64,000 bases of DNA, taken from Saccharopolyspora dendranthemae (lineage in GTDB: Bacteria; Actinomycetota; Actinomycetes; Mycobacteriales; Pseudonocardiaceae). The DNA lies in assembly GCF_007829955.1 (NCBI RefSeq), contig NZ_VIWX01000004.1, positions 1 through 64,000 of the forward strand, read 5' to 3'. The notes under the pieces are model-generated. The model was not told the DNA's origin. It ran no database searches and saw nothing but the letters and a program-made list of their open reading frames with translations. Shown here piece by piece: positions 61,235-64,000 of the stretch. The stretch's first letter is position 1. Every line of letters begins with the position of its first letter. The translations under genes and the position numbers were made by a program.

Positions 61235-62583
61235 CGTTCCAGCGGCTGGTGGTCGATCCGCGTGCTGCGCAGCGCCGGGACGTCCACGCCCGCCCACCGG
61301 CGGACCGTGGCCTCGGCCTCGCTGCGCTGCTCGGCGGGCAACCCCGCGATCTTGGCTCCGTGGTTGGCACCCGGGACCAGGTAGCCGTGCGAGTCGTGGC
61401 GTCCCGGCTCGAAGGGCTCCGCGCTCCACGGGTCGTTCTGCCCGTTGACGAACATGAGCTGCGACCCCTGGCTCCGCACCCAGGTGTCCACCTCGCGCAT
61501 GACGCCCGGCTCGAACTCCATCGGGATCTCGCGCGGGACCAGGTTGCGCGGCTGGCTGAGGTCGCGGTGGTGCAGCAGGTCCGCCAGCGGTTCGTCGGAG
61601 ACTCCGGGCCAGCCCAGCTGGGTTCCCGCCTGGTAGTAGTAGGGCGCGTAGGGCTCCATGCCCTGATCGGTGTAGAAGGCGAACTCGACGGTCTCGTCGA
61701 GGAACCGGTAGATCTCGTCGGTGCTCGCCGCAGGTGCCGGGACCTGCCCGCAGTCCTGCTGACCGCGGTACTGCCAGAAGCTCCACGGGGCGTCGAGCAC
61801 GACCAGTTCCAGGCCGCGATCGATGTCGCCGATGATCCGGTCGAAGGTCATCCCCTGCGCGTCGGCGAACGCCTGGAACCTGGCGATCATCTCCGGTCTG
61901 CGGATCAACGCCTCGCGCTGCAGGGCGGTCAGAGCCTCGCGGCAGGCTTGATCGGTACCGACTGAAGAGAGGAACCGGTCGTAGGCGTCGCGATCGTTGT
62001 CCACATCGTTCGGTGCGACGTACGCAACGGTTCCGTCCACGTCGTCCGGGTAGAAGTGGCGGTGGTAGACCGCAGTCATGCCGCCCTTGCTCGCGCCGGT
62101 GGTGATCCACTGCCTCTCGTAGACACCGCGCAACGCCGAGATCACCTCGTGCTCGTCGGTGGCGGCCTGCCAGATGTCGAGATCGTTCCAGTCGGCCGGT
62201 TCCGGGCGCGACGGCGTGAAGAAGCGATGTTCCAGGTTCACCTGGTTGCCGTCGACCAGCTGCGTCGGTTCGGTGCGGTTAGCGCTGGCGGGCAGCTCGT
62301 AACCGGTGGTGTAGAGGACCGACGGCCGGGAGAGGTCGCGGTGCAGCAGGGTGAGGCGCTGCTGGAAGGAGCCCGCTTCCGGGTGCCGGTGGTCGGCTGG
62401 CTGGGTGAAGGTCAGGTCGAACAACCGGAAGCCCGGTTCGGTGGGCCGCTCGCCCACCACCGTCAGGCCCGGCACGTCTTCCAGCCGCTGCGCGACGTCG
62501 TCCGGCGGAGCCGCGCCCGCGGGCATCCCGACGAGCAGCATCGCGCAGGTCACGGCGGTGGTTCCCCATCCGCGCCAGTTCAT
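61222..62583 (-). CDS. Secreted S37-family (PS-10) aminopeptidase
   Basis: The 453-residue protein begins with a signal peptide (TTAVTCAMLLVGMPAGAA) and then matches the S37 tripeptidyl aminopeptidase family of Streptomyces: FTQPADHRHPEAGSFQQRL near residue 58, EHRFFTPSRPEPADWNDL near 117, the nucleophile Ser in TTGASKGGMTAVYHRHF near 162, Asp in VNGQNDPWSAEPF near 390 and His in VPGANHGAKIAGL near 413. It would release N-terminal tri- or tetrapeptides, often prolyl. ATG at 62583 with GGGAGG. It is a single gene, with a hairpin upstream belonging to the next unit. Confidence 0.92.
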   Translation of the reverse strand: MNWRGWGTTAVTCAMLLVGMPAGAAPPDDVAQRLEDVPGLTVVGERPTEPGFRLFDLTFTQPADHRHPEAGSFQQRLTLLHRDLSRPSVLYTTGYELPASANRTEPTQLVDGNQVNLEHRFFTPSRPEPADWNDLDIWQAATDEHEVISALRGVYERQWITTGASKGGMTAVYHRHFYPDDVDGTVAYVAPNDVDNDRDAYDRFLSSVGTDQACREALTALQREALIRRPEMIARFQAFADAQGMTFDRIIGDIDRGLELVVLDAPWSFWQYRGQQDCGQVPAPAASTDEIYRFLDETVEFAFYTDQGMEPYAPYYYQAGTQLGWPGVSDEPLADLLHHRDLSQPRNLVPREIPMEFEPGVMREVDTWVRSQGSQLMFVNGQNDPWSAEPFEPGRHDSHGYLVPGANHGAKIAGLPAEQRSEAEATVRRWAGVDVPALRSTRIDHQPLERHPR

Positions 62584-62718
62584 CCGACCTCCCGGTGAGC
62601 ACAACGATCGGAGCAATCTAGCCACCCGAGCGAACCACCGGGAAGCGCGCGGCGAGTTCTCGACACCGTCCTCCGCGCGCAGCAATCGGCCGCCCGCCGA
62701 ACGCGCGGCGAGCGGCCT

Positions 62719-62745
62719 CCACCCGGGGCGAGCCGCCCCGGGTGG
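62719..62745 (-). terminator. Terminator of the coiled-coil gene
   Basis: A 12-bp perfect GC-rich stem (62719-62730 with 62734-62745) with a 3-base loop, 13 bp after the stop of the coiled-coil gene. Confidence 0.75.
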
Positions 62746-62757
62746 TGCTGGAACTCG

Positions 62758-63693
62758 TCAGACGGTCGCCTCGGCCTCCTGCGGCAGCGGCTCCTCGTCG
62801 CGCTGCTTGGGCACCTCGACGTCCGATTCTCCATTGTGGACGGTGTTGGCCACGTAGGCGTCCGAACCCTCGGTGTCCGAACCGGTCTCGGTGGCCACCA
62901 GGAACGGCTCGGCGTTGCCGAGGATCTGCTGCGCGGCGCGCACCTGCTCGGCGAGCTGCTGCCTGGTCTGGTGCATCGTCGCCGAGTACTCGTCGGCGCG
63001 CAGCACGCGGCGCTCTCCCTCGGCCGTGGCCTCGCGGACGCGGCGCTGCGCCTCGTCCCGGCTGGCCTGCTCGCGCTCGGCGAGGATGCGCATGGCTTCC
63101 TCGCGGCGGGCCGACATGGAGACCTCGAAGTCGTGCTCCACCTGGACGCGGCGGTCCTCGGCCTCGTTGTCGAGCTGCCTGCGCTGCTGCTCGGCCTGCT
63201 TGGCCATGTCCTGAACCTCGGAGCGGGTGCGCGCGATCATCTCGTTGCGCTGCTCCTCGGACTGGCGACGCCACTCATCGGCCTCTGCGACGAGCTTCTC
63301 GTAGCGGTTGCGCAGCTCGGCAGCGGCCTGCTCGGAACGGGCCCACTCGTGCTCGGACGCCGCCTGAGCGCTGGCCACGATCTCCTTGGCCTCGTCCTGA
63401 GCGAGACGGACCATGCGACGCATCCGGTCGGACAGGGCTTCGGTCGAGATGGGCTCCTGCGCCTGCGCGTCGAGCTCCGCCTTGAGCTCCTCGACCTGCG
63501 CGCGAGCCTGGTCGAGCTGCGTGGACAGTTCGTTGACCTGGCTTAACGCCGAGTCCCTGTCCTCGGTGACCAGCCGCAGCTCGGCTTCGGTCTGCTGGAT
63601 GTAGAACTTCACCTGCGAACGGCGGTATCCGTACCAAACGGTGTCGAAATCGGCCTTCAGCGGTACCAGTTCGCGGTCTTCGATGTGCCCCAC
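62758..63693 (-). CDS. DivIVA/FilP-like coiled-coil cytoskeletal protein
   Basis: The 311-residue protein is almost entirely coiled coil, with heptads such as AELRLVTEDRDSALSQVNEL, LDQARAQVEELKAELDAQ and AEQQRRQLDNEAEDRRVQVE. A non-coiled head contains FDTVWYGYRRSQVKFYIQQT, which resembles the DivIVA membrane-sensing start (F-x-x-V-x-x-G-Y-x). An acidic, disordered tail ends the protein. Proteins of this kind in actinobacteria act in polar growth or as FilP-like filaments. The GTG at 63693 puts the DivIVA-like head at the start (MGHIEDRELVPLKADFD). Confidence 0.82.
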   Translation of the reverse strand: MGHIEDRELVPLKADFDTVWYGYRRSQVKFYIQQTEAELRLVTEDRDSALSQVNELSTQLDQARAQVEELKAELDAQAQEPISTEALSDRMRRMVRLAQDEAKEIVASAQAASEHEWARSEQAAAELRNRYEKLVAEADEWRRQSEEQRNEMIARTRSEVQDMAKQAEQQRRQLDNEAEDRRVQVEHDFEVSMSARREEAMRILAEREQASRDEAQRRVREATAEGERRVLRADEYSATMHQTRQQLAEQVRAAQQILGNAEPFLVATETGSDTEGSDAYVANTVHNGESDVEVPKQRDEEPLPQEAEATV

Positions 63694-64000
63694 GGTCTCA
63701 CCCCACCTGAGTTGATCAATTGTGCTGGGAGCGAGCCACGCCCCGACGCGGCAAGTCCGCGCTCGCACCGGAGATTCATCCGCTGATGCGTCTCGCCGGG
63801 CCGAAAACCGACAACTGCGACGACATCACCGACACCGATGCCACACGGATCGCTATGCCTACATCTTCCTCGCCGAGACCATTGAGATCAACTGCCCTGA
63901 TTCCAGTGCAATCCAACGGACATCGGATGTTGACCATCCGGACACCGACCCTGAAAAGCCTGTTGGAATCAGGTTTTCGCACCCGGTTGCAGCATCCGCC
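63694..64000. other. Region upstream of the coiled-coil gene, 307 bp
   Basis: No gene could be supported. Open frames here have composition unlike the surrounding genes (GC is lower and third-position bias is weak). The upstream region of the coiled-coil gene includes TTGATCAATTGTG at 63713-63725, a possible promoter area. The window ends here, so a neighbour further right cannot be judged. Confidence 0.5.

Noticed and set aside
63776..63982. 68-codon minus-strand frame near the right edge
   Set aside because: Weak third-position GC bias, no convincing ribosome site and no family resemblance.

Overview
This window comes from a high-GC actinomycete chromosome. Codon use, gene content and many overlapping ATGA/GTGA start-stop junctions point to a member of the Pseudonocardiales; a Saccharopolyspora-like organism is my best guess, but that is an inference. 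About the first 36 kb is a compact steroid (cholesterol-type) catabolic region with both of its TetR-family regulators. The remaining 28 kb is ordinary accessory and housekeeping content.

Steroid region, KstR part (1-21 kb). The start of a CYP125-type P450 runs off the left edge and is divergent from a FadA5-type thiolase that is interrupted by three frameshifts. The minus-strand set fadE28-fadE29-chsH2-chsH1-ltp2 (12.9 to 8.1 kb) is the side-chain propionyl-shortening operon. It is followed by hsaE-hsaG-hsaF-hsaA-hsaD-hsaC-hsaB (8.0 to 1.6 kb), the ring A/B meta-cleavage pathway. fadE34 (13.2-15.3 kb), a glycosyltransferase/methyltransferase/cyclase-fold cassette (15.4-19.2 kb) and kstR (19.3 kb) follow. 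I found seven 14-bp sites that fit the KstR operator TnnAACnnGTTnnA with at most one mismatch, at the expected promoters.

Steroid region, KstR2 part (21-36 kb). Two SDRs, echA20, ipdA, ipdB, ipdC, kstR2, ipdF, fadE30, a divergent crotonase-fold gene, fadE31, fadE32, fadE33, a MaoC pair resembling HadA/HadB, and fadA6. These degrade the last two steroid rings after conversion to CoA thioesters. Three sites fit the KstR2 operator AnCAAGnnCTTGnT with at most one mismatch. The fadD3 gene that sits between fadE30 and fadE31 in Mycobacterium tuberculosis is replaced here by the crotonase.

Right part. A small hypothetical protein and a 1355-residue TPR protein (36-40 kb); a membrane-anchored GH25 muramidase (40.5 kb); a tripartite tricarboxylate transporter tctCBA (42-45 kb) divergent from tex (45-47.5 kb); a DUF397 protein and a MerR regulator (47.6-48.9 kb); a second tctCBA (49-52 kb) divergent from a CitA/CitB-like two-component system (52.6-54.9 kb); a complete conservon cvnA-B-C-D-E (58.9 to 54.9 kb); then a DUF574 methyltransferase, an acyltransferase-3 membrane protein, an S37 peptidase and a DivIVA/FilP-like coiled-coil protein.

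Main oddities: four single-base homopolymer insertions within 1 kb (three in fadA5, one in hsaB), most simply sequence errors; an intergenic element present twice (34.4 and 52.3 kb) whose outer stem sequence differs but remains paired; a glycan-type cassette whose promoters share KstR operators with fadE34 and kstR; and a 25-codon ORF coupled to both neighbours inside the chsH2-chsH1 junction. No tRNA, rRNA, CRISPR array or insertion sequence was seen.
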